From assembly GCF_028829235.1 (NCBI RefSeq), contig NZ_JAIWJY010000001.1, forward strand, positions 558,001 through 622,000: a DNA stretch of 64,000 nt. The letters run 5' to 3'. The first letter of the stretch is position 1. Each line of letters opens with the position of its first letter. The notes below the pieces were generated by a model. That model ran no database searches, was not told where the DNA came from, and worked only from the letters and a program-made list of their open reading frames with translations. A program made the position numbers and the translations under genes. This DNA comes from Tenacibaculum larymnensis (GTDB taxonomy: Bacteria; Bacteroidota; Bacteroidia; Flavobacteriales; Flavobacteriaceae). Shown here piece after piece: positions 18,704-27,519 of this stretch.

Positions 18704-19711
18704 ATGAAAACTCTAAAACTCTTTTTATTAAGTTTTATACTTTTTTGTAGCTCTTGTACGAGTCAGTCAAAAAAGATAAATGGTGTTAGTTTTGTTGCTT
18801 CTTCAAAAGAAATAACAAACCAACATATTGATGACGTAAAAAAGGTATCAGCAAATTATGTTACACTGATGCCTTTTGGATTTGTTAAAAATTTATCATC
18901 TCCAAATGTGATTTATAACTCCAAGAAACAATGGTTTGGAGAAACAAAAGAAGGTGTAAAACAATATGCCAAAGAGTTTCAACAAAGTAAGATAAAGATT
19001 ATGTTGAAACCACAAATTTGGGTTTGGAATGGTGTTTATACAGGAGCTATAAAAATGAATTCTGAAGCTAAATGGAAGGAGTTAGAGGAGTCTTATGAGA
19101 ATTTCATTCTTGCTTTTGCCAAAGTAGCAGAAGAAATAAATGCAGAAATTTTTTGTATTGGTACAGAATTGGAGCAGTTTGTGAAAAACCGACCTCAGTA
19201 TTGGCAAAAACTCATAAAAAAAATCAGAAAAGTATATTCAGGGAAATTGACTTATGCTGCAAACTGGGATGAGTTTAAGCGAGTAAGTTTTTGGAAAGAT
19301 TTAGACTTTATAGGAATTGATGCTTATTTTCCGTTAAGTGATCAGAAATCTCCAAGTATAACAGATTTAGAAAGAGGATGGCAACCGCACAAAAATGAAG
19401 TTACTCAGGTACAAAGTAAGTTCAAGAAACCTGTTCTATTCACTGAGTACGGGTATAGAAGTGTAAATTTTACAGGGAAAGAACCATGGAACTCAGGAAG
19501 AATTGAAGGAGATGTAAATTTAGAAAATCAACAAAAAGCATTACAGGCTTTGTATAATCAATTTTGGAAAGAAGACTGGTTTGCTGGAGGTTTTGTTTGG
19601 AAATGGTTTCATAATCATAAAGAAGTAGGAGGTCAAGAGAACAATCGGTTTACGCCACAAAACAAACCAGCAGAGTTGACTATAAAAAAGATGTATGAAA
19701 GTAGTAGGTAA
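18704..19711 (+). CDS. GH113-like glycoside hydrolase lipoprotein (TIM barrel)
   Basis: 335 residues. The signal peptide ends in a lipobox-like FCSSC, with the lipidated Cys likely at 18, so it is an anchored envelope protein. The TIM-barrel body resembles family 113 beta-mannanases. The acid/base Glu is expected in IGTELEQF (Glu155) and the nucleophile in LFTEYGYRS (Glu248), both at strand ends. Substrate is predicted as a beta-mannan or related glycan, but the assignment to mannan is inference. Its stop overlaps the start of the next gene by 17 bases. The opposite-strand operon includes a CesA-like GT2, so a product-processing role is conceivable. Confidence 0.75.
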   Translation: MKTLKLFLLSFILFCSSCTSQSKKINGVSFVASSKEITNQHIDDVKKVSANYVTLMPFGFVKNLSSPNVIYNSKKQWFGETKEGVKQYAKEFQQSKIKIMLKPQIWVWNGVYTGAIKMNSEAKWKELEESYENFILAFAKVAEEINAEIFCIGTELEQFVKNRPQYWQKLIKKIRKVYSGKLTYAANWDEFKRVSFWKDLDFIGIDAYFPLSDQKSPSITDLERGWQPHKNEVTQVQSKFKKPVLFTEYGYRSVNFTGKEPWNSGRIEGDVNLENQQKALQALYNQFWKEDWFAGGFVWKWFHNHKEVGGQENNRFTPQNKPAELTIKKMYESSR

Positions 19712-20993
19712 GAAGTATGATAAGCAACACTTATTTATTCTAAAAACAATAACTTTTGCAGTGCTTTGGTTGTCTGTAAATAGCTATTCACAAGAAAAAA
19801 GAATAGAAAAAATTACTTTTTCAGGAGTTAAAAAAACTAAAAAACATGTTTTAAGGAGGATATTGAGTTCAAAAGAAAATAATGTACTTGATTCAATTGT
19901 ACTGAAGAATGATATGACTCGCTTAAAGCGCTTACCAGCAATTTCTAATGCATACTTTAAAGCATCATGTTCTGATAATAAATGTAATGTTGTTGTAACG
20001 GTAGAAGAGAACTTTACAATAATTCCTGAAATTAACTTTCACAAAACAATTAATCAAAAACTGGCTTACAGAATTGGAGTTGGTGAGTATAATTTTTTAG
20101 GAAGAAATATTGTTTTAGGTGGGTTTTATCAATACAACGGATTTGATTCTTATGGAGTTAACTTTAGAGCTCCCACATTGTTTTCAGCAAAATGGGGGTT
20201 AGCATTAAATCATCAAAACTGGACAAGTGAAGAACCATTGTATTTTGAGAGTGAATCAGCTAATTATAAATATCAGAATATCTCTTATGAAGCTTTGGCT
20301 TTATATCAGCACGATTTTAAACATCAATTCCAATTTGGAATTAACTTTTTTAAAGAAAAGTATAATTATTTAAACGGGAGTACTTCATCTAATGTTCCAA
20401 CTGAGTTAAACGTAGATAAAAAATTGTTGAAGCTAATTTATACTTTTGATAATTTAGATTATAATTATCAATACATCAACGGGTTTAAAAATGAGTTTCA
20501 TGGACAATATGTGACATCGGAGAATGAATATCAAAATGACTTTTTAATTTTTTGGAATGACTTATTTTACTTTAAGAGACTAGGTAATAAAGGAAATTGG
20601 GCAAACAGATTACGAGTTGGTTTGTCATCTAATGATAATACTCCATTCGCCCCATTTACTTTGGATAATAATTTGAATTTAAGAGGTGTTGGTATTTTAG
20701 TTGATAGAGGAACAGGAAGCATTGTTTTAAATACAGAGTACCGCTATACCTTGTATGAAAAGAAATGGTTTGTTTTGCAAGGAAATGTCTTTACTGATGT
20801 TGGAACTTGGCGAAAGCCTGGAGGAGCATTAAGTGATTTTGTAGATAGTGATAATGTTAGAATGTATTCTGGTATTGGTTTGCGTTTTATCAATAAAAAA
20901 ATATTCAATGCGGTTTTTAGAATTGATTATGGGCATGGACTTACAAAGAATGCATCAAAAGGATTTGTATTTGGGATAGGTCAATATTTTTAA
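19695..20993 (+). CDS. Short BamA/Omp85-like protein with one POTRA domain
   Basis: 432 residues: a signal region (LFILKTITFAVLWLSVNSYSQ), one POTRA-like module (about 35-105, ITFSGVKKTKKHVLRRIL), then a strand-rich domain of roughly 320 residues. It ends in GFVFGIGQYF with a terminal Phe. Omp85-family barrels insert or export proteins at the outer membrane. True BamA has five POTRA domains and is about twice as long, so this is a specialised short member (surface antigen / patatin-like-barrel type). The gene overlaps the GH113-like gene by 17 bases, which suggests translational coupling. Confidence 0.7.
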   Translation: MKVVGKKYDKQHLFILKTITFAVLWLSVNSYSQEKRIEKITFSGVKKTKKHVLRRILSSKENNVLDSIVLKNDMTRLKRLPAISNAYFKASCSDNKCNVVVTVEENFTIIPEINFHKTINQKLAYRIGVGEYNFLGRNIVLGGFYQYNGFDSYGVNFRAPTLFSAKWGLALNHQNWTSEEPLYFESESANYKYQNISYEALALYQHDFKHQFQFGINFFKEKYNYLNGSTSSNVPTELNVDKKLLKLIYTFDNLDYNYQYINGFKNEFHGQYVTSENEYQNDFLIFWNDLFYFKRLGNKGNWANRLRVGLSSNDNTPFAPFTLDNNLNLRGVGILVDRGTGSIVLNTEYRYTLYEKKWFVLQGNVFTDVGTWRKPGGALSDFVDSDNVRMYSGIGLRFINKKIFNAVFRIDYGHGLTKNASKGFVFGIGQYF

Positions 20994-21034
20994 TCGCAGG
21001 GCGATAGCCAAGAGTCCAATCTCCAAGGTTGTAT

Positions 21035-21070
21035 AAAAAAACGAGGTTGTAAAATACAAACCTCGCTTTT
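21035..21070. terminator. Bidirectional terminator between BamA-like and S46 peptidase genes
   Basis: Stem CGAGGTT with AACCTCG, extended by GTA with TAC around one bulged A (21042-21065). It is flanked by an A run on one side and a T run on the other, between two converging genes. Confidence 0.8.
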
Positions 21071-21097
21071 TGAGTTATTTCTACGTAGAAAAATAGT

Positions 21098-23191
21098 TTA
21101 TTTTTTCTTAGGGTGTACTAATTTCATTTCTTCAATTAAGTGCTTTGCTCCTGCATATTTATCAACAATAAATAATACATAACGAACATCTACCATAATA
21201 TTTCTACAAATTTCTGGATCGTAATTCATGTCACTCATGGTTCCTTCCCAAACACGGTCAAAGTTTAAGCCAATCAAGTTTCCATGTGCATCAATAGCAG
21301 GACTTCCTGAGTTACCTCCTGTAGTATGGTTAGTTCCTAAGAAGCAAACAGGCACTTTCCCGTTTTTATCAGAGTATTGTCCAAAGTCTTTAGCGTCGTA
21401 TAAATCACGTAACTTTTGAGGAACATCAAATTCATAATCACCAGGAACATACTTTTCAATAACACCATCTAAATAGCTTACAGGATTGTAATATACTGCA
21501 TCTCTTGGTGAATACCCTCGAACTTGACCATAGGTAACACGCAAAGTACTGTTAGCATCTGGAAAATAGCGTGCATTAGGTAATGCTTCCATTAATGCTT
21601 TCATGTATGTTTTTTGTAAGGCTGTAATTGGCTGATTTTTTTGCTGAAACTCAGGATTGATTTTAGTATAAAACTCTTCAATCATAGGTTTTGCATATTG
21701 GTAAGCAGCATCCTTGTTTAAGTTTTTAACCACCTTTTTAGCATCACCTTCTAATAATTGTAAAGCTTTGTCTAAATCAATAAAACTTGTTTTGTCGTAA
21801 ATAGAAGCATCTACATTAGTAGGATTGTATAAAGGCATCACATTTTTAAACACACCTTTGTCTACATTTACATCAAAGTTTTTATGAATTCCTTTAATTC
21901 TATTGATTAATGAAGTTTTTGCATCTTCAAATTTTTCAGGTTTATTTAAGGCTACCTGTTCTAATTGATACGCTCTAAAAGTCATTTGCATTAACTCGTT
22001 AGTCACCAAGAAAACTTCAATAAAATTTCTTCTTTTAATATTGATATCAGCAAAATCGGCATATAACTTTTCAAACTCAGGAAGAATATTTCCGTAGTTT
22101 TTTTCTAACCCTTTTTCTTTTAATGCTTTTTTGAAAGTAGCTTCAAAAGCTTGACGCTCTGCAATAGCATTACTTTTTTTAATACCTAAGTTTTCACCAA
22201 TCCATTTTTTCCAAGCATTTGCAATACGTGCTTGTTTTGAAGCATATTTAATACGAACAGCGTCACTTGCTTTCATTTGTGCATCAATTTCTTTTAATGC
22301 AGCTTCTCTAATAGCAATGTTACTTGGGTTAAACTCTTGTGTAATATGTTTAATAGCAACGGCTGGTAAATACTCATTAGTACGACCTGGGAAACCAAAA
22401 ACCATAGTAAAATCACCTTCCTCAATTCCGTCTAAAGAAACAGGTAAAAAGTGCTTTGGTTTGTAAGGAACGTTGTCTTTGCTGTACTTAGCAGGACGAT
22501 TGTTTTTATCAGCATAAATTCTAAATAATGAAAAATCTCCTGTATGACGTGGAAAAACCCAGTTATCGGTATCACTACCAAACTTACCTATACTGCTTGG
22601 TGGTGCCCCAACTAAACGAACGTCTTCAAATTTTTCAGTAACAAATAAGAAATATTGGTTTCCTTTGTAAAAAGGCTTTACCTTACTATTTTGCCAAGTC
22701 TCTTTTTTTACTGATTTAGTAATTTCGTTGATGTTTTTATCAATAGTGGATTGTTTTTCACGTTCAGTCATTGCGTTGTTAACTCCATTTAAAGCTTTGG
22801 TAGTTACATCATCAATACGAACAATAAACTCAACATATAAACCTTTGTTAGGCAATTCTTCTTTTTTACTCATTGCCCAAAAACCATCTTTTAAATAATC
22901 GTTTTCTAAAGATGAGTGTGATTGAATTTGTCCGAAACCACAGTGGTGATTGGTTAAAATTAATCCTTCAGGAGAAATTACTTCACTAGTACAACCTCCA
23001 TTAAAGTGCCCAATAGCATCTTTTAAACTTGAGTTGTTTACATCGTAAATGTCTTTTGCGGTAAGTTTACTTCCTAAAGAAGTCATTTCTTGTTCGTTCA
23101 TTCCTTCTAAAAGCGAAGGAATCCACATGCCACCTTGTTGAGCAGTAACTTGAACGACAATAAATAAGAATAGAATTTTTATGTACTTCAT
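21098..23191 (-). CDS. S46 family dipeptidyl-peptidase, DPP11-like (Asp/Glu-specific)
   Basis: 697 residues with a signal peptide (MKYIKILFLFIVVQVTAQ) and full-length S46 architecture. The catalytic triad is visible: His in TNHHCGFG (82-83), Asp in FPRHTGDFS (Asp219) and Ser in GNSGSPA (Ser628). Eighteen residues after the catalytic Ser is Arg646. In Porphyromonas enzymes this position is Arg673 in DPP11, giving acidic P1 preference, and Gly in DPP7. So it should release dipeptides with Asp or Glu in second position in the periplasm. It is monocistronic, with a TATCTTTA-type -7 element upstream. Confidence 0.9.
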   Translation of the reverse strand: MKYIKILFLFIVVQVTAQQGGMWIPSLLEGMNEQEMTSLGSKLTAKDIYDVNNSSLKDAIGHFNGGCTSEVISPEGLILTNHHCGFGQIQSHSSLENDYLKDGFWAMSKKEELPNKGLYVEFIVRIDDVTTKALNGVNNAMTEREKQSTIDKNINEITKSVKKETWQNSKVKPFYKGNQYFLFVTEKFEDVRLVGAPPSSIGKFGSDTDNWVFPRHTGDFSLFRIYADKNNRPAKYSKDNVPYKPKHFLPVSLDGIEEGDFTMVFGFPGRTNEYLPAVAIKHITQEFNPSNIAIREAALKEIDAQMKASDAVRIKYASKQARIANAWKKWIGENLGIKKSNAIAERQAFEATFKKALKEKGLEKNYGNILPEFEKLYADFADINIKRRNFIEVFLVTNELMQMTFRAYQLEQVALNKPEKFEDAKTSLINRIKGIHKNFDVNVDKGVFKNVMPLYNPTNVDASIYDKTSFIDLDKALQLLEGDAKKVVKNLNKDAAYQYAKPMIEEFYTKINPEFQQKNQPITALQKTYMKALMEALPNARYFPDANSTLRVTYGQVRGYSPRDAVYYNPVSYLDGVIEKYVPGDYEFDVPQKLRDLYDAKDFGQYSDKNGKVPVCFLGTNHTTGGNSGSPAIDAHGNLIGLNFDRVWEGTMSDMNYDPEICRNIMVDVRYVLFIVDKYAGAKHLIEEMKLVHPKKK

Positions 23192-23281
23192 TTGTTTATT
23201 TTTAAAAAGCTAAAGATACAAATTGGTACTAAAATAGCTTATTGAAAGTGTGAAGTAATAGGTTAAAAAAGACTTAAAACA

Positions 23282-24166
23282 TTATTTCTTTCCTATAGGA
23301 TAGAGTTCTTGGTGGATGAAGTCTTTTGGGAATTTTTCATCCCCGTCAAAACCTAACTCAATATCACGTCCATTGTAAGGAATGTAGTTGGTTTTAAAAA
23401 TGTAGTCCCATATACTTAGTGTAATACCAAAGTTAACACCCATTCTTCTTTCTGGTGGAAGCTCTTTAGCATGATGCCAAATATGCATTCTAGGGTTATT
23501 TAAAATATACTTTAACCAACCATAATCCCAATTAATATTGGCATGATTTAAGTGTCCAATAGTAATATTGAAAAAGTGCACAATAGCTACATCTTGTGCT
23601 GTGAATCCGCCCATAATAGCTAGCGGAATGTATTTCATTGAGTTGTATACTACGGGCTCCATCCAATGATAACGAAGATGTGCAGCAAACCCCATTTGTT
23701 TTACGGAATGATGTACTTTGTGAAAGTTCCATAAAAATTCATACCTGTGGAGTAAAGTATGTGTGAACCACTGTACAAAATCAATAATGATAAAAAACAC
23801 GGTGATTCTTGCCCAATAGGGAAATGTATTAATATCAAACAATTGAAAACTAGCAACTGATAAACCAACTAGACCAAGTATATCATTAAATAATTGCTCT
23901 GCTGTGTTTGATAAAGCAATAAGGACTATAAGATTTAATAAAAAGAAATTGAAAAACATGTAAAAAGTATCCAGCCAAAAATCTTTACGAAATAAAGGTT
24001 GGTTTTTACGCCAAGGAAATATAATTTCTAATGCCCAAACAACAAGAGAAATTATGATTAAACCATAAAAGTAATTCTCCCAGTTTAACTCCATAAGTAC
24101 TGATTGCTTAATGTAATTCCAGTAACCAGCATATGAGTTTTTTATAATGTCTATGTACTTATCCAT
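23282..24166 (-). CDS. Sterol desaturase / fatty acid hydroxylase family membrane protein
   Basis: 294 residues with about four membrane segments in the first half. The di-iron histidine boxes of the superfamily are in the second half: HTLLHRYEFLWNFHKVHHS gives HxxxH and HxxHH, then HLNHANINW, then HIWHHAKELPPE. Members hydroxylate or desaturate lipids using O2 at a non-haem di-iron centre facing the cytoplasm. The substrate in Bacteroidota is undefined (sphingolipid, ornithine lipid or carotenoid are possible). It stands between the S46 gene and the PiT gene on the same strand, about 90 and 40 bases away, and may form its own unit. Confidence 0.85.
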   Translation of the reverse strand: MDKYIDIIKNSYAGYWNYIKQSVLMELNWENYFYGLIIISLVVWALEIIFPWRKNQPLFRKDFWLDTFYMFFNFFLLNLIVLIALSNTAEQLFNDILGLVGLSVASFQLFDINTFPYWARITVFFIIIDFVQWFTHTLLHRYEFLWNFHKVHHSVKQMGFAAHLRYHWMEPVVYNSMKYIPLAIMGGFTAQDVAIVHFFNITIGHLNHANINWDYGWLKYILNNPRMHIWHHAKELPPERRMGVNFGITLSIWDYIFKTNYIPYNGRDIELGFDGDEKFPKDFIHQELYPIGKK

Positions 24167-24204
24167 AAAGAACCTAAAAGTAGCAATTACAAAATATAAA
24201 TTAG

Positions 24205-25197
24205 TTAAATTATTTCTAAGATTTTAAAAATTCCTGCGCTTATAATAGCGGCTATAGGTAAAGTAAGTATCCACGATAGTAAAATGTTAGTAATCACTTT
24301 ATAATTAGCTTTTTTGGTAACAGTTCCTATACCAAATAAAGAGCCAACGGATACATGTGTAGTGGAAACAGGTAAGCCATGTACGCTGGCAGTAGTTACA
24401 AGTAGCCCAGTAACAATATTAGCAGTAAACCCTTGGCCAGAATTCATTTTAGTAATTTTTTTACTCATAGTTTCACCCACACTTTTTGCGTTTAACAATC
24501 CGCCCAAAGCCATAGTTACTGCAATTAATATCATACTCCACTTTAAGTCAATGCTATTGGCAATAATTAACAAACCTACAATCTTCGGAGTATCATTTAA
24601 TCCTCTAGCAAAACTAACAACACCCGAACTCAAATAATGTAAACTATTTAAAATCCTTACAGAAGAAAAGCTAAATAAAGTTGGGTTATTTTTATTTAAG
24701 CTTGGAATTTGTTTTCGTATAAACTTAAAAATAAGATAAACGATTAGGCTTAAAAAGGTAGCAATTAAAGGACTAACAATTAAAGGAAAAAGAAAAGTAC
24801 TAATCAGTAATTTAAAATTAAAAATGTTACCTACAGCTATAATTCCTGTGCCAAATAAAGCTCCAACTAAACTATGTGTAGTAGAAATAGGCATTCCTAT
24901 TTTTGTCGCTAAAAACACGGTGATAGCTGCTCCCATAGCGATGGCTATGGCAAATATTGGTGTTTGAATCAAATCATTTGGAACTAAACCCTTTCCTGAG
25001 AAGTTTTTTACTAATTCATCTGCCAAAAAAATTGCTGCTACAGAACCAGAAAAGGTAGTTAAGGTAGCCCAATTAATAGCTTTCTTGTAATTGGTTGTCC
25101 CTGATCCAAATAGCGTAGCAACACCTTTAAAATTGTCATTTGCTCCATTACTATATGCAAGAAAACTAGCAGCTAAAAAAAGTAGTAAAAAAATCAT
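24205..25197 (-). CDS. PiT family inorganic phosphate transporter
   Basis: 330 residues, about ten membrane helices, with the two inverted family signatures GANDNFKG near the N-terminus and GLNDTPKI in the second half. Repeated STTHxxVG motifs (ISTTHSLVGALFG and VSTTHVSVGSLFG) mark the internal duplication. PiT carriers import phosphate, usually as a neutral metal-phosphate complex, with protons. Unlike the second PiT gene at 44150 it has no C-terminal PhoU-like domain, and I find no 11-bp tandem repeat upstream. It may therefore be the constitutive paralogue. Confidence 0.92.
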   Translation of the reverse strand: MIFLLLFLAASFLAYSNGANDNFKGVATLFGSGTTNYKKAINWATLTTFSGSVAAIFLADELVKNFSGKGLVPNDLIQTPIFAIAIAMGAAITVFLATKIGMPISTTHSLVGALFGTGIIAVGNIFNFKLLISTFLFPLIVSPLIATFLSLIVYLIFKFIRKQIPSLNKNNPTLFSFSSVRILNSLHYLSSGVVSFARGLNDTPKIVGLLIIANSIDLKWSMILIAVTMALGGLLNAKSVGETMSKKITKMNSGQGFTANIVTGLLVTTASVHGLPVSTTHVSVGSLFGIGTVTKKANYKVITNILLSWILTLPIAAIISAGIFKILEII

Positions 25198-25257
25198 AAG
25201 TTTAATTTAAGTATGACTCCTTTGACGGTAGAGTTAAATTAAACTTACATGTGTAAA

Positions 25258-25298
25258 CTTAAACAGCCATCAAAAAATACTTTGATGGCTGTTTAAGT
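25258..25298 (-). terminator. Hairpin terminator between hemD and the PiT gene
   Basis: Perfect 14-bp stem (25261-25274 with 25281-25294). In the minus direction it lies just after the hemD stop and before the PiT start, followed by a moderately T-rich tail. Confidence 0.7.
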
Positions 25299-25315
25299 TG
25301 CTAAAAACAAATAAA

Positions 25316-26062
25316 TTACTTCTTGTTAGCTTCTTTAATATATTTTTCTAAAGCCATTGTCATTGAAGGTGTTTCAGGTGTTGGTGCAGCAATATCTACA
25401 CGTAACCCTCTATCTTCAACGGCTTTAATGGTAGTGTTACCAAACACGGCTATTCGAGTATTATTTTGTTTGAAGTCAGGAAAGTTTTTAAATAAACTAT
25501 CAATTCCAGACGGGCTAAAGAATACTAAAATATCATAAAAAACATCTTCTAAGTCAGATAAATCACTTACAACAGTACGATATAAATCTGCTCGCTTCCA
25601 ATCTACACCTAGTTTATCTAGTTCATCAGGAATTAAAGGTTTTAACTTATCCGAAGAAGGAAGTAAAAACTTTTCATCTTTATGTTTCTTAATTAATTTA
25701 GTTAATTCAGGAAACGTTCTGTTACCAACATAAATTTTACGTTTACGGTACACAACGTATTTCTGCAAATAATAAGCGACAGCTTCAGACTGGCAGAAAT
25801 ACTTCATATCATCAGGAACTGTAAAGCGCATTTCTTCAGCAATTCTAAAAAAATGATCAACAGCATTTCTACTTGTAAGTATGATTGCTGTGTAATTGTT
25901 TAAATCAACCTTTTGAGCTCTAACCTCTTTAACAGGAATTCCCTCGACATGAATAAACGATCGAAAGTCAACCTTAACCTTTTGCTTTTCCGCCAAATCA
26001 AAATATGGCGATGTTTCTGTTTTCGGTTTAGGTTGAGAGACTAAAATAGTTTTAACTTTCAT
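25316..26062 (-). CDS. hemD: Uroporphyrinogen-III synthase
   Basis: 248 residues matching HemD in length and in its weakly conserved pattern: VSQPKPKTETSPYF at the start, ILTSRNAVDHFF (about 60-71), and a late VFFSPSGIDSLFKNFP plus AVFGNTTIKAVEDRG. HemD closes and inverts ring D of hydroxymethylbilane to form uroporphyrinogen III for haem and sirohaem. Sequence identity in this family is low, but the SPSG and GxxT signatures are in the right order and spacing. It follows the DUF4271 gene by 14 bases, probably as one transcript. Other hem genes are not in the window. Confidence 0.88.
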   Translation of the reverse strand: MKVKTILVSQPKPKTETSPYFDLAEKQKVKVDFRSFIHVEGIPVKEVRAQKVDLNNYTAIILTSRNAVDHFFRIAEEMRFTVPDDMKYFCQSEAVAYYLQKYVVYRKRKIYVGNRTFPELTKLIKKHKDEKFLLPSSDKLKPLIPDELDKLGVDWKRADLYRTVVSDLSDLEDVFYDILVFFSPSGIDSLFKNFPDFKQNNTRIAVFGNTTIKAVEDRGLRVDIAAPTPETPSMTMALEKYIKEANKK

Positions 26063-26076
26063 AAACTTTCTCTTTA

Positions 26077-26715
26077 TTACGTAGTTGTTGTTTTATAAAG
26101 AATTAATAGCGGTGCTATTTCAAGGGTGCAAAAGTACAAAATAAAATAAAACAACTTGCTAATTACAAGCTTTTTATTATTTGTTAAAATTAAAAAAGCC
26201 CTAAAAATAAGCAAGATACCGAAAGAATAAACTAAAAAAAGTTTGTTTGTAAAAGTGTATTGGTACAGTATAATAAATGGAAGTAACCATATGCTAAGAA
26301 CATATAAATAGCCTGATTTTGTATGTAAAAAATAGCTAACAATTGATGATAAGCCTAATGTGTTTGCTAAAGCATAATCTATTAAAAAACGTAGTAAAAA
26401 ATACAGAATAACAAATAGTAGTAACCCTAAAAAAGCTAAAAAGCTATGAGAGTATATCTCTGATACTAAAATTAAGAATAGAAACAGAGAAATAACAATT
26501 GATGAAAAAGAAAATAAGAGCAATTTAAAAGGGGTGAAAAAAGAAGCTCCTTCTTCGGTTCTTTTGTGAAAAAAACCAGGAGTTATAAAGGCAATAGTAT
26601 ACCCGTATAACTTAGTAGGTTTTAACGCTTTCATCATAGCCAATAAAACAATAGCCAATACAATAACTAAAGTAATCCAACTATCATGGTTTGTAATTCG
26701 TTCTATTGCTTGCAA
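26077..26715 (-). CDS. DUF4271 family membrane protein
   Basis: 212 residues with about six hydrophobic segments and an N-terminal motif (ITNHDSWITLVIVLAIVLL). The block YGYTIAFITPGFFHKRTEEG is typical of the DUF4271 family of Bacteroidota. The start is a TTG at 26713-26715, and no ATG occurs earlier in the frame. The gene precedes hemD by 14 bases. The pair is likely an operon, but the family has no known function and a link to haem synthesis is only contextual. Confidence 0.75.
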   Translation of the reverse strand: MQAIERITNHDSWITLVIVLAIVLLAMMKALKPTKLYGYTIAFITPGFFHKRTEEGASFFTPFKLLLFSFSSIVISLFLFLILVSEIYSHSFLAFLGLLLFVILYFLLRFLIDYALANTLGLSSIVSYFLHTKSGYLYVLSIWLLPFIILYQYTFTNKLFLVYSFGILLIFRAFLILTNNKKLVISKLFYFILYFCTLEIAPLLILYKTTTT

Positions 26716-26762
26716 TTGCTTTTATACTTTTTAATTAACACAAAATTAGTAATAAATAAGTG

Positions 26763-26770
26763 TATCTTTG
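26763..26770 (+). promoter_or_regulatory. -7 promoter element of the mannosyltransferase gene
   Basis: TATCTTTG matches TAnnTTTG. It lies 22 bases before the ATG at 26793, and rules out the in-frame GTG at 26760, which is upstream of any transcript made here. Confidence 0.65.
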
Positions 26771-26792
26771 CCCAGATTTATATGAAAATTAC

Positions 26793-27515
26793 ATGAAGTC
26801 AGACGCTTTAGTCATAATTCCTACGTATAACGAGAAAGAAAATATCGAAGCTATTATTCGAGCAACTTTTAGTCAAGAAAAGGTATTTCATGTATTGGTC
26901 GTTGATGATAATTCTCCGGACGGAACAGCAACAATCGTAGAAAACTTACAAGAAGAATTTCCAAGTCAGCTTTTTATTGAAAAAAGAGAAGGAAAAAGCG
27001 GTTTAGGTACTGCATATATTCATGGATTTAAATGGGCAATTTCTAATAAATATGATTATATCATAGAAATGGATGCCGATTTTTCACATAACCCTAACGA
27101 TCTAATTCGATTGTATAATGAATGCGCTAATGAAGGAGCAGATGTAGCTATTGGGTCAAGGTATTCGGTGGGAGTTAATGTAGTTAACTGGCCAATGAGT
27201 AGGGTCCTTTTATCATATTTTGCATCGAAGTATGTACGACTAATTACCAGAATGCCTATTCATGATACTACTGCAGGGTTTGTATGCTATAAAAGAAAAG
27301 TGCTAGAAACAATCAAGTTAGATAAAGTTAAGTTTGTAGGCTATGCATTTCAAATAGAAATGAAATACAAGGCATGGAAGCATAAATTTAACATTAAAGA
27401 GGTTTCAGTTATTTTTACTGATAGAGTCTTAGGGAAGTCAAAGCTAAGCAAAGGAATCATTAAAGAAGCTGTCTTTGGTGTGATAAAAATGAGAATTAAC
27501 GGATTACCAAAATAA
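26793..27515 (+). CDS. Polyprenol-phosphate mannose synthase-like GT2
   Basis: 240 residues, soluble. Motifs: VIIPTYNEKENIEAII at the N-terminus, VDDNSPDGTATIV (about 38-50), and the metal-binding MDADFSHNPND (about 90-100). Together with HDTTAGFVCYKRKVL they identify the dolichyl/polyprenyl-phosphate mannose synthase (DPM1) group, which transfers mannose from GDP-mannose to a lipid phosphate on the cytoplasmic face. There is no C-terminal membrane domain, as in the soluble bacterial type. The start is set by the promoter position. The dihydroorotase gene follows after four bases. Confidence 0.88.
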   Translation: MKSDALVIIPTYNEKENIEAIIRATFSQEKVFHVLVVDDNSPDGTATIVENLQEEFPSQLFIEKREGKSGLGTAYIHGFKWAISNKYDYIIEMDADFSHNPNDLIRLYNECANEGADVAIGSRYSVGVNVVNWPMSRVLLSYFASKYVRLITRMPIHDTTAGFVCYKRKVLETIKLDKVKFVGYAFQIEMKYKAWKHKFNIKEVSVIFTDRVLGKSKLSKGIIKEAVFGVIKMRINGLPK

Positions 27516-27519
27516 CAAC

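Noticed and set aside
25198..25260. Search for an 11-bp repeat upstream of the first PiT gene
   Set aside because: Only a single TTTACAC-type unit is present, without a partner at 11 bp.
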